Shown here: positions 1 to 6,916 of the stretch, piece after piece
Numbering within the stretch: the stretch's first letter is position 1
How the letters are laid out: each line of letters starts with the position of its first letter
Assembly (NCBI GenBank): GCA_023663205.1
Contig: JAMPHX010000041.1
Coordinates: 1-12,005, forward strand
DNA length: 12,005 nt
Reading direction: 5' to 3'
Source of the DNA: Corallococcus sp.
GTDB taxonomy: Bacteria > Bacillota > Clostridia > Christensenellales > CAG-314
The notes under the pieces: model-generated
The model's database searches: none
What the model was told of the DNA's origin: nothing
Seen by the model: the letters and a program-made list of their open reading frames with translations, nothing else
Position numbers and translations under genes: made by a program

Positions 1-263
1 CCCTCGCTCTCCAACATATCGCGCTGTACGTCTGCTCCGCCAAAGGCAAAGGCGGGCGCAAGTTTGCCTTCGCGGTTTACTACCCTATGACACGGAATGA
101 CCCCAAACTCGGGGTTTACGTGCAGCGCCCACCCTACTTGACGCGACATACGCGCATTTCCGCACAGGCGGGCAATCTGTCCGTATGTAGCAACTTTGCC
201 CGACGGTATTTGTTTGGTCACTTGATATACTTTTTCAAAAAATCCGCTGTTTTTGTTTTTCAT
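1..263 (-). CDS. MGMT-family DNA alkyltransferase-like protein (3' end outside window)
   Basis: This is the DNA-binding/active-site domain of the O6-alkylguanine-DNA alkyltransferase family, which removes alkyl groups from guanine by transfer to a cysteine. The 87 visible residues start MKNKNSGFFEKVYQ, then IPSGKVATYGQIARLCG (helix-turn-helix region), an SRQVGWAL segment corresponding to the arginine-finger region, and the active-site motif IPCHRV with Cys58. The start follows directly after the domain with no N-terminal domain, so it resembles the short ~100-aa MGMT/ATL-like proteins. Unlike typical ATL proteins, which have Trp in PWHR, it keeps the cysteine, so transferase activity is possible. 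The ATG overlaps the TGA of the upstream acyltransferase (ATGA), implying translational coupling. The C-terminus is cut by the window edge. Confidence 0.9.
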   Translation of the reverse strand, partial: MKNKNSGFFEKVYQVTKQIPSGKVATYGQIARLCGNARMSRQVGWALHVNPEFGVIPCHRVVNREGKLAPAFAFGGADVQRDMLESE

Positions 264-1930
264 TCTTCGGTACTTCCGTCATCGGGCGGAGTATCCGCCT
301 GACTGCTTTTGTTATTTTTTTTACGCCTTTTACTCTTTTTTGCCAGATACTTTGCAGCCTGTTCTTCCGCAATATACGCCATTTGCCTGTTGAGAGTATC
401 TGTTATGCGTATCTTTTCCTCACGTTTGTCGCTGTCAGGCATATATTTTACGCCGTCGCCTATTACTATTTCCCTGTTGCGCTTATCTACATACATCGGG
501 TAAAACGCGGCAATCTTGCCGCTTGCGCGATAATACATTCTGCCGATATCGGCAAAGCCTGAATAAAATGCGTCCACACCTTCCTGCGCGTAATGCTTGC
601 CTTCCTCGGGCTTTTCCGGAAAAATAAGTATATCGTCACCCTGTTGCATTGCTTCTACCGTCAACTTGAAGGTTTTGAGCACGTCGCGCGAATTGTCGCG
701 GTAAACAGGTATAGGGTCCACGCCGCTTAGCACTTTGAGTACAAGCGGCGCAATCTTTTTGGGGAGTTTGGCACGGAACTTCTGCGGGAAAATCCGCAGA
801 ACTTCGTTGACGCCCGTAACCAATTGTTCTGCCACTGCGTCCTCGTCAATCATTCGGTTGATAATCCACGGGCGCACGTACGGCATATGCAATATCGTAC
901 ATACAGGTCCGTAGATTTCGTAATGATTTGCAACGTAGACCACGGCTCCGCCGCTTTTGTCAACTTTGTTTTTGCCTCTCACCTTGGCGGGCACAAACGG
1001 ACGTATTACTATTTTGAGCAGTCCGAGCAGAACGCTTCTTTTGCCGTGAGTAAGTTTTTCTTCCAACTGCCTTTCGAGCAGCGGGTAATTTATATTGTCG
1101 TCTTCGCCTTTGCCGTATATGCGTAACTTTTTGGCAAAATGTTTGTCAATAGGAAACGCAAGCGAATATACCATTGCCGTAACAAAAAACGCCGCCGCAC
1201 ATATAATCGCCAATGTGTCAAAATCGCCGCCGAACACGGGCAGCAGTCTGCAAACGGCAAAACTTACGGCAAACACAATCGTTGCCGTTATCTGAGACAA
1301 CAAATCGGTACGGCGGACGGTAATATCCACTTGCTCGGATTCTATCTTGACTATTTCAAACAATTCGTACAGTTCTTGGCGCAGCGAATTGAGCGACACA
1401 AATACAAACCCTATTCCTATCGAAAAGCAAAAATAATTCAATATTCGCCAAAACGTACCTTCTACGCCGAATAATACAAAAGATGCCAAGCACATTACGG
1501 CACCCGTGCAAAACGCGGTAAGTTTGTACCATTTTCGCCGAAACTGTCTGTTTAATACCAAATCCATTGCCAATACAAACAGGGCGGAAACAATAAATAT
1601 AATTGTAGGCAGCCATATACGTCCGCCTATATTTCCGTCATCCACATTAAAAAATTTGTCCAAAAATACCCACAAACAAATGTACACGGACGTTGTGGAA
1701 AAAAACTGCATTTGCCCGTATACTTTAAGTGATGTAATCCCAAGCGTGTCATGGGACGGCTTTTTCTTGCGCGATATGCACAGCAAAACCACCGTTGCAA
1801 CAATGACTGCAACGGTCAATCCGCCTATTACTCCCCAAAAGGTATCATACCACAAATTTTTTGTAAGTGCGGCACAGAATAATGTACATATACTTGCAAT
1901 AAATATCGTTATGTATGAAAAACGACGCAA
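260..1930 (-). CDS. Multi-TM protein with C-terminal PlsC-like acyltransferase domain
   Basis: This 556-aa protein has about eight hydrophobic segments in residues 1-260 and a glycerophosphate/lysophospholipid acyltransferase-like domain at about 325-500. Visible motifs are ANHYEIYG (His336, motif I), a PIPVYRDNSRD segment at about 407-416 (motif II), IFPEKPEEG at about 436-444 (motif III) and FYPMY at about 476-480 (motif IV). The tail (530-556) is Lys-rich then acidic. The likely role is acylation of a membrane lipid intermediate; the substrate is not readable. The start is TTG: an AGGTG ribosome site lies 5 nt upstream, an in-frame TGA is six codons upstream, and the next in-frame Met is residue 74. 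Two oddities: the HX4D acid position is Gly341, and FPEG is FPEK. It is the first gene of an operon with the MGMT-like gene. Confidence 0.82.
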   Translation of the reverse strand: MRRFSYITIFIASICTLFCAALTKNLWYDTFWGVIGGLTVAVIVATVVLLCISRKKKPSHDTLGITSLKVYGQMQFFSTTSVYICLWVFLDKFFNVDDGNIGGRIWLPTIIFIVSALFVLAMDLVLNRQFRRKWYKLTAFCTGAVMCLASFVLFGVEGTFWRILNYFCFSIGIGFVFVSLNSLRQELYELFEIVKIESEQVDITVRRTDLLSQITATIVFAVSFAVCRLLPVFGGDFDTLAIICAAAFFVTAMVYSLAFPIDKHFAKKLRIYGKGEDDNINYPLLERQLEEKLTHGKRSVLLGLLKIVIRPFVPAKVRGKNKVDKSGGAVVYVANHYEIYGPVCTILHMPYVRPWIINRMIDEDAVAEQLVTGVNEVLRIFPQKFRAKLPKKIAPLVLKVLSGVDPIPVYRDNSRDVLKTFKLTVEAMQQGDDILIFPEKPEEGKHYAQEGVDAFYSGFADIGRMYYRASGKIAAFYPMYVDKRNREIVIGDGVKYMPDSDKREEKIRITDTLNRQMAYIAEEQAAKYLAKKSKRRKKNNKSSQADTPPDDGSTEE

Positions 1931-2095
1931 TTTTTCACCTCGGACTCAATGTTCGGAACATCGACGCCGCATTGCCGCTTGCCAAATACATTCCGCATAC
2001 GTTCGATTAGACGCATTAAGCGTACTATCTCATTGATACTAAGTTTCTAAATCAATGCGGATTTTCGGATGTTAAATTTGCTCGCGGTATGCTTA
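1931..2095 (-). other. Long 5' leader of the acyltransferase operon
   Basis: About 155-165 nt lie between the predicted transcription start (near 2089) and the TTG start. The leader holds a perfect 13-bp palindrome at 1949-1961 (ATGTTC-G-GAACAT) about 20 nt before the start codon. It also has an open frame of 35 codons (1909-2016, starting MRLIERMRNV) that would overlap the acyltransferase start, but this has only a weak ribosome site. I recognise no riboswitch class. Between the promoter and the end of the exonuclease gene (2125-2301) I see no gene. Confidence 0.4.
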
Positions 2096-2124
2096 ATTAT
2101 ACAACCAAACGGCAAAACGGTCAA
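2096..2124 (-). promoter_or_regulatory. Sigma70-type promoter of the acyltransferase operon
   Basis: On the minus strand, the -35 box TTGACC (2124-2119) is followed by a 17-nt spacer and a perfect -10 box TATAAT (2101-2096). It points to the acyltransferase/MGMT operon and predicts a start near 2089. Confidence 0.82.
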
Positions 2125-2301
2125 CAGGCAACAAGAGTATAGACAGTGTCTCTTACCTTTTGTCCATACACCGCAATTTAAGTATTAGTATACATTAAAA
2201 ACCTTAAACATAGCAAACAAATATTACAAGAAGTTAATAATAACCGATAATTTCAAACGCGATTTCAATATCAAATCTTTTGCCGTATATCCGCTCCGCC
2301 G

Positions 2302-2883
2302 CTATTGTGCGGCAGGCGTAATATGCAATTGCGCAACGTCGTACGTTTCGATATTCGCTGCAAGCATTTTGATTATTTCGAGTTCGTCGATTGCGTCTAA
2401 CAGCGCATTGTGCGTTTCGGCGTAGATTGGATTGTTGCTCAGCAGTCTGTAAATGTTCTCCACACCGTACCCTCGCTTCAATTTTCCCGTGGAGTAACAT
2501 TCCGCCCAATGGGGGATATGCGCATTGTACCGTTTGTTGCCGGCTATTTTCATTATGTCGTACCAACGGAAGTTTTGGAGTTCGGGCAGTTGACCGTAAT
2601 CGAAAGCGGCGTTGTACGCAAAAATTTTTGTTACGTTGTTTTCCGTTAAAAATCCCGCAAGAGATTTCATTACCATGCGGCGGCTGCCTTCCAAATCGGG
2701 CACGATGCCGTTTGTATACAGAGAATCGGTATACATTGCGCCGTGATATTTGTATGGCAGCAGTATGTAGTACCGTTTATCGGTAAGCGCAAAACTTTTG
2801 CTGTCGGCAACGGCAACGCCGACGGACATAAGTTTGTTTGCCCAAGTTGTTTCTGTATCTATTACCGCAAATCTTTCAGTCAT
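2302..2883 (-). CDS. DEDDh-family 3'-5' exonuclease (DnaQ-like)
   Basis: This 193-aa single-domain protein carries the DEDDh exonuclease signature: D9 and E11 in VIDTETTW (ExoI), D95 in AYNAAFDYGQL (ExoII), and H158-x4-D163 in ETHNALLDAIDEL (ExoIII). These residues bind two metal ions that hydrolyse 3'-terminal nucleotides of DNA or RNA. No polymerase, helicase or BRCT domain is attached, so the substrate is open; proofreading, RNA turnover and defence roles are all possible. It begins 36 nt after the stop of the YjbR-EVE gene on the same strand, so the two probably form one operon. The ribosome site is GAGGA about 11-12 nt upstream, which is rather far. No clear terminator follows the stop. 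Confidence 0.9.
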   Translation of the reverse strand: MTERFAVIDTETTWANKLMSVGVAVADSKSFALTDKRYYILLPYKYHGAMYTDSLYTNGIVPDLEGSRRMVMKSLAGFLTENNVTKIFAYNAAFDYGQLPELQNFRWYDIMKIAGNKRYNAHIPHWAECYSTGKLKRGYGVENIYRLLSNNPIYAETHNALLDAIDELEIIKMLAANIETYDVAQLHITPAAQ

Positions 2884-2919
2884 ACGCTATCTATTCCTCA
2901 TAGGCATTTGCCGCAGTCG

Positions 2920-3927
2920 TTATTTGTTTAACTCCGCAATCAATTTTTCGGGAACGCTTCTCGGTCCGCGGACTGTCGTCACACCGAATTTTTTGAGTGT
3001 ATCTAAGGTGATTGGAGGGTCATATTCCCGCAAAAGTTTAAGTTGCATAACATACTTCATACTGACATTTTTGTCGGAGTATTCGTACGGAATCCGCGTT
3101 TTTGTGACCTCGCATTTGTATTTTACCGATGACGACGGAGAGGCAATGTAAAGGTACACTGTATCGCCTCGGCAAATACCGCCGCCCTGTTTCCAAACAA
3201 AGTTTTGAGGATTCTCGGCAACGGCGTTATCGACGTCGTAGTATTTGGGGTTTGCGGGCACTAACCAGTGTCGGTGCGCTTTGGGCGGCTTTTCTACCAT
3301 ATTAAAACTGTCGTCGATAAGACGTTTGAGTGTTTCAGTATCAGTATATTTGTCCAACAGAACGGTAATCCAATTTTTTTTGTTCATATGATATGACAAA
3401 AAATAATGTTTGTTATCAACAAGATGGGGGATTTTTTCGGAGGCAATCTTAAAATTTATTATATCTACCTTGTTTTCGCCGTCAAGTCCGAGTCTTTTTG
3501 CCGGAATGTGCATTATTATGGCATACCACTTCAAACTGTTAGGCGCTTTGAAAGTATAATAATTCGGTAGGTCGTCCCAAGGCGTTTCGTGTTTTTTGCC
3601 GTACTTTTTGTCAAGATAGTCTATCAGATTTTGCGTAACGTCCGTCGAAACAAAACAAGTTTTAACAATATCCTCAACAATGCTTTCCGCTTCGCTTTTG
3701 ACGGGCGACATTTTGTTTTTTATCGAAAACGGCAAAAAATCATCGTCAAATGCTTTGTCTATCACGCGTAAGTCCAAAGAATCTTGCGTAATTGTTATGC
3801 AGACATACAAACCGTTTTCGGTCAAATCCCGTTTGTAAACATATTTTCCCTTTTCATTGCAAAACCCGTAATCTTTCAGTTTGTCAAAATCGGGCGTGCT
3901 TGTTTTGAGATAAAACCCGTAATCCAT
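2920..3927 (-). CDS. MmcQ/YjbR-like protein with C-terminal EVE (PUA-like) domain
   Basis: This 335-aa protein has three parts. Residues 1-95 form a divergent N-terminal region. Residues ~98-212 match the MmcQ/YjbR (CyaY-like fold, DNA-binding) family, with KWYAIIMHIPAKRLGL, YHMNKKNWITVLL and a closing LIDDSFNMV. Residues ~218-335 match an EVE domain: HWLVPANPKYYD, FVWKQ, GDTVYLYIA, YKCEV and the end VRGPRSVPEKL. EVE belongs to the PUA/YTH-like fold, members of which read modified bases in nucleic acids. A role as a nucleic-acid-binding, perhaps modification-sensing, protein is inferred from these families. The ATG has GGAG 6 nt upstream. It is the first gene of a unit with the DEDDh exonuclease. 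No convincing promoter was found upstream; a TATAAT at 3998-3993 lacks a good -35. Confidence 0.88.
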   Translation of the reverse strand: MDYGFYLKTSTPDFDKLKDYGFCNEKGKYVYKRDLTENGLYVCITITQDSLDLRVIDKAFDDDFLPFSIKNKMSPVKSEAESIVEDIVKTCFVSTDVTQNLIDYLDKKYGKKHETPWDDLPNYYTFKAPNSLKWYAIIMHIPAKRLGLDGENKVDIINFKIASEKIPHLVDNKHYFLSYHMNKKNWITVLLDKYTDTETLKRLIDDSFNMVEKPPKAHRHWLVPANPKYYDVDNAVAENPQNFVWKQGGGICRGDTVYLYIASPSSSVKYKCEVTKTRIPYEYSDKNVSMKYVMQLKLLREYDPPITLDTLKKFGVTTVRGPRSVPEKLIAELNK

Positions 3928-4166
3928 TGTGTTCTCCGATAAAGTAAAAATTTTTGATATGTAAACAGATGACAGTACGCATATTTGCGCTTATTATATA
4001 CTCATACGTCGCCAAGCGATTACTCGCCGCGCTCATATATGTTTACCAAACGCACTTTATTTTGCACGTATACGCACAAGCAATTGCTTTGTTGCTGCGC
4101 AGCGGTTAACGCAAATCAACCTTGCCGGCAATTGAGCGTATAGAGACCGTCAATTGCCGTTATTGT
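3928..4166. other. Intergenic region with a 10-bp stem hairpin
   Basis: No gene is visible. It includes a perfect inverted repeat CGGCAATTGA / TCAATTGCCG at 4126-4135 and 4150-4159 with a 14-nt loop, ending just before the repeat array. There is no T tract on either strand, so it is not an ordinary terminator. Confidence 0.5.
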
Positions 4167-4616
4167 GCGTTACAATAGCAAATAACGAGTTTGTCCGTAT
4201 ACATTGCTGTTAAACGCACTTAAACTTTGTTGTGTATTTTCTTATATAACACACACGTATAAAGCAAGTCCAAACTGAACAACTGTTTGCGCGATGTGTT
4301 GTATAATGGTTGTACGCAGTAGTTAAATGCCGTTAAACGTATTTAAACTTTGTTGTATATTTCATTATAACGTACACGAAGAAAATTTTTCAAAAACACT
4401 TAGTTTATTGCGTTATATGACGTAATAGCGAGCAGTTAGCAGTAATGATGTTTAATTAAATGTCGTTATCTGTCGTTATATATTTTATTATATCGCACAC
4501 GAACACTGCTTACTGCCATATACAATAGTCAACGTGATACGATGTAATAGCAAGTAGTTAATAGCAGTTAGTTGTAGTTAGACGTAGTTAACCGTCGTCA
4601 TGTATGCTATTATACC
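4167..4616. repeat. Array of four degenerate ~90-bp repeats with ~30-bp spacers
   Basis: Units lie at about 4167-4259, 4291-4380, 4410-4503 and 4532-4616, with a period near 120 bp. Between them are unrelated spacers of about 31, 29 and 28-29 bp (4260-4290, 4381-4409, 4504-4531). A unit begins like GCGTGATACGATGTAATAGC and ends like TATTATAACGTACACGAA. The end is an imperfect inverted copy of the beginning. Between them lie tandem 10-bp blocks with consensus near AACGTAGTTA, clearest at 4551-4600. The last unit loses the ACACGAA end. The same family recurs at 6917-7054. I do not recognise the element. It may be an intergenic palindromic repeat or a phased protein-binding array. Confidence 0.75.
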
Positions 4617-4827
4617 ATATTTGCAGACAAAAGCAACTAACCGCAGGGGTGACGCAGGCAGAGTTTGTGCACTACAAAGTTATGTGCAAGCGCAATTCGG
4701 GTTTGGAATTTACGTTCTGCGTTTGTACCGAGCAGCAGCGCAATGTATGCGAGTAGTTGGTATATTGTAAAAAATACCGTAAATTAGTATCCGCCAAAAC
4801 TTACCGCCGTCCTTTCTGTTTGTTTTG
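4617..4827. other. Intergenic region upstream of the PI-PLC promoter
   Basis: No gene or convincing regulatory structure is visible. A weak 5-bp hairpin (GGTAT/ATACC) lies near 4760. Confidence 0.4.
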
Positions 4828-4856
4828 TTGACATTTTGCTTATGTTGTTGTATTCT
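4828..4856 (+). promoter_or_regulatory. Promoter of the PI-PLC-like gene
   Basis: A perfect TTGACA at 4828-4833, a 17-nt spacer and TATTCT at 4851-4856 predict a start near 4863. It therefore excludes the ATG at 4836 as a translation start and supports 4896. Confidence 0.7.
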
Positions 4857-4895
4857 GTCAATAATATAAATTACTTGTACAAAAGGTTGGAATAT

Positions 4896-5957
4896 ATGAG
4901 CAAATCACTTAAAATAACGCTAATAGTCGTTGCGGCGATAGCGGCAATTATTTTGTTGTTTACCGCAATTATAGGTATTTACTCCGCGGGACTTAAACTT
5001 AACGACAAAACAACGTCGTTTACAAAGAAGTGGATGTCAAATATTATCGATTCCACTCTTATCAAAAATGTTGTGCTTCCCGGCAGTCACGATGCCGGTA
5101 CAAGCACGCTCAATTGGCTGGGCAAAACGCAGGAAGCGGATGTTGCTACGCAACTCGATATGGGCGCAAGATATTTTGACTTGCGCGTCAAGAAAGACGG
5201 CGACAAATTGGTAATCTTTCACGGACCTTTGAGCGGCGCGGATTTTGAACCGATTTTGCGCAGTGTCAAAACATTTTTGATAGATAATCCTTCCGAAACG
5301 GTAATACTGGATTTTCAGCACTTTGAGGGGCAATCGCACAATGACGTTGCCGCGCTTATTAAACTTGTGCTGGGCAGCGAAAGTTACAAATATATAGTAA
5401 GAAACACAAGCAGCACCACTACCGATGTGGAATTTATCGACAAACTTACTTTGTCGAGATGCCGCGGCAAAGCATTGGTATTTTGGGGGAGCGACAGCGA
5501 TTCCAATTTGAGCGAAACGTATTTGTTCAAGCGCAACGACGATAACGGCAACAGAATATTCGGTTGTTTGCAATCGTATTACCAAGCGTCTTACAACAAG
5601 ATGGGTTCCGCAAAGTATATTGCCGAAGGTTTGCCCGTATATATAGAAAAATACAAAAACGAGGGACACGGCTTGTTTGTTTTGCAGGGACAGTTGACTG
5701 ACGGCGCGCTTATCTTCGGACCAAAGTTCCGCGAGCGTTCGCACCGCGACAATATGAGTAAGTACGTTCAAGACCTTGCAACAAGCGAAAATTTGAAGTA
5801 TATCAACATTATTATGCGCGACTTTGTCGACGGCGAAATCTGTTGCGAAATTATCAAACTCAACTTGGACAAAAACAGCATAAAGGAATCATCGAAAAGC
5901 GACTTTATTGCGGGGCTTAACGAATTTCTCAAAACACCCGTAAGCGCCGCCGATTGA
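4896..5957 (+). CDS. Membrane-anchored PI-PLC X-domain phosphodiesterase-like protein
   Basis: This 353-aa protein has one N-terminal hydrophobic segment (residues ~6-30) that would anchor it with the catalytic domain outside the cell. The rest resembles the PI-PLC X domain. LPGSHDAGT carries catalytic-type His65, GARYFDLRV carries Arg92/Asp95/Arg97, LVIFHGPL carries the second His109, and VILDFQHF follows. Family members cleave the phosphodiester of phosphatidylinositol-type headgroups; the GARYFDLRV form is closest to the PLCXD-like branch. The substrate here is unknown. I chose ATG 4896 because the promoter overlaps the earlier ATG at 4836; the ribosome site (AAGG, about 9 nt upstream) is weak. 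It stands alone between the repeat array and a zinc-binding protein gene, with no clear terminator after it. Confidence 0.85.
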   Translation: MSKSLKITLIVVAAIAAIILLFTAIIGIYSAGLKLNDKTTSFTKKWMSNIIDSTLIKNVVLPGSHDAGTSTLNWLGKTQEADVATQLDMGARYFDLRVKKDGDKLVIFHGPLSGADFEPILRSVKTFLIDNPSETVILDFQHFEGQSHNDVAALIKLVLGSESYKYIVRNTSSTTTDVEFIDKLTLSRCRGKALVFWGSDSDSNLSETYLFKRNDDNGNRIFGCLQSYYQASYNKMGSAKYIAEGLPVYIEKYKNEGHGLFVLQGQLTDGALIFGPKFRERSHRDNMSKYVQDLATSENLKYINIIMRDFVDGEICCEIIKLNLDKNSIKESSKSDFIAGLNEFLKTPVSAAD

Positions 5958-6156
5958 TTGCCGAGTGCGGCGTCAGGCGTAACTTTACACCGCTCTTGCC
6001 GACAAAAGCGTACCGATATTTTTACGTTTGCTAATTTAGCGGAAATCGGTTACTTGGGTTGTCAAAAGTTAGGGCAAACGTACTCTTGTAAAGTTTAAGA
6101 AAATCGACGTTGCGGCAGCGTAAAATAAACTATATGACAAAGGACGGTAAAATACT
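5958..6156. other. Intergenic region with a spaced 9-bp inverted repeat
   Basis: TACGTTTGC at 6023-6031 and GCAAACGTA at 6074-6082 form a perfect 9-bp inverted repeat 42 bp apart. This could be a binding site or loop-closing stem upstream of the zinc-binding protein gene. I found no consensus promoter for that gene. Confidence 0.4.
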
Positions 6157-6531
6157 GTGGTAGACAAAAAAGACTGGCGGCTTATCGCCAATGCAAGTAA
6201 CGATTATTTCAAAGATATGAAGTTTTATAAAGTCAAGTTTCCCGACTATTGGAAAACTTCGCGTGAAAACAAAACGGAGTTTTATCAAAAGATTCTTGCC
6301 GACGCACAAGATTTTGTCAACAAAACCGGCAGGGGCGGCAACTATTTGAATGATGACGACGTGCGATTGTTTTGGCACGAACATTGCGCGTTTTGTTTTG
6401 AAAAGTTCACAACCGACGACGAAACGGAGTGTTACCGCTCCGAGGACGGCTACTATTGGGTGTGCGAGGATTGCCTTGAAGATTTCAAAGATTATTACAA
6501 CTTTACCGTTATCGACTCTCCCGAAAAATAG
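6157..6531 (+). CDS. Small zinc-binding protein of unknown function
   Basis: This 124-aa protein starts at GTG. The codon three before it is an in-frame TAA, so no earlier start is possible, and AGGACGG lies about 9 nt upstream. The N-terminal half (1-60) is Lys- and aromatic-rich with no recognisable motif. The C-terminal half has HEHCAFCFEKF (Cys77, Cys80) and YYWVCEDCLEDF (Cys103, Cys106), a CX2C...CX2C pair that should hold one zinc ion in a ribbon or treble-clef-like fold. His74, His76 and Cys92 are nearby extra candidates. The arrangement is familiar from small Firmicutes proteins of unknown function. A hairpin terminator follows, so it is probably a single-gene unit. Confidence 0.85.
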   Translation: MVDKKDWRLIANASNDYFKDMKFYKVKFPDYWKTSRENKTEFYQKILADAQDFVNKTGRGGNYLNDDDVRLFWHEHCAFCFEKFTTDDETECYRSEDGYYWVCEDCLEDFKDYYNFTVIDSPEK

Positions 6532-6559
6532 TTTGAGTAATTGAAACGGAAATAATATC

Positions 6560-6587
6560 AAAAGCGGTATGTTTGCATACTGCTTTT
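6560..6587 (+). terminator. Terminator of the zinc-binding protein gene
   Basis: A 12-bp stem with one G-U pair and a TTTG loop (6572-6575) starts about 30 nt after the stop and ends in TTTT. The sequence could also work on the opposite strand. Confidence 0.7.
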
Positions 6588-6644
6588 ATAATTTTGTTCA
6601 ATCGTCAATATTTTTGTAAACAAATAACTTTTAATCGCATTTTG

Positions 6645-6673
6645 TTGACAATCGCGAATAAAAGTTTTATATT
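6645..6673 (+). promoter_or_regulatory. Promoter of a short non-coding transcript
   Basis: TTGACA (6645-6650), exactly 17 nt, then TATATT (6668-6673). The predicted start is near 6680. No open reading frame follows before the terminator. Confidence 0.75.
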
Positions 6674-6679
6674 AGCGGC

Positions 6680-6780
6680 GCTAACAGTGAGTTCTGCTAT
6701 AAGCGCAATGTAAACGCGGCATCGGTAGACAATCGGCATCTTTGTATTTCAAAGTACTTGTATTATGCAAGTACTTTTTT
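6680..6780 (+). ncRNA. Candidate ~100-nt small RNA
   Basis: A consensus promoter and a perfect U-tract hairpin bracket about 100 nt with no coding capacity; the only ATG is followed at once by TAA. Visible internal features are a possible GCGCT/AGCGC stem around a CAG/CTG hairpin near the 5' end and a repeated CGGCATC (about 6718-6742). I do not recognise an RNA family. The 5' end is a prediction from the -10 box. Confidence 0.5.
6751..6780 (+). terminator. Terminator of the candidate small RNA
   Basis: A perfect 10-bp stem AAAGTACTTG / CAAGTACTTT (6751-6760 with 6768-6777), a 7-nt loop, then a T run. The stem is AT-rich but long. Confidence 0.75.
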
Positions 6781-6810
6781 ATATTATAGGCAAATTATAC
6801 TTTCAAAGTG

Positions 6811-6839
6811 TTTACTTTCTTTTTGGGATTTGCTATAAT
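6811..6839 (+). promoter_or_regulatory. Extended -10 promoter reading into repeat copies
   Basis: TTTACT (6811-6816), 17 nt, then TATAAT (6834-6839) preceded by TG at the extended -10 position. Transcription would start near 6846, cross the repeat copies at 6917-7054 and meet the strong terminator at 7063-7097, with no gene on the way. Confidence 0.65.
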
Positions 6840-6916
6840 ACAAATGCGACATATCAAAATCAACTTTAAACCGAAGCACCCGTGTTTTGGGTAATTTTGC
6901 ATTGTCAAGAAGATTT

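Noticed and set aside
1506..2036. 176-aa plus-strand open frame
   Set aside because: It is antisense to the acyltransferase gene and its leader, with no recognisable protein features.
4167..4616. CRISPR array
   Set aside because: Spacers of about 30 bp fit, but repeats are ~90 bp and degenerate, contain internal decamers, and no cas genes are visible.
4836..4895. Upstream ATG adding 20 residues to the PI-PLC-like protein
   Set aside because: The ATG lies between the -35 and -10 boxes of the predicted promoter and has no ribosome site; ATG 4896 gives a normal signal-anchor N-terminus.
5037..5771. Long 244-aa open frame on the minus strand
   Set aside because: It lies wholly opposite the PI-PLC-like gene, which has clear catalytic motifs, and shows no motif or ribosome site of its own.
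6134..6163. Nine-codon ORF before the zinc-binding protein
   Set aside because: Too short, no clear ribosome site, and it ends just inside the GTG-started gene; probably chance.
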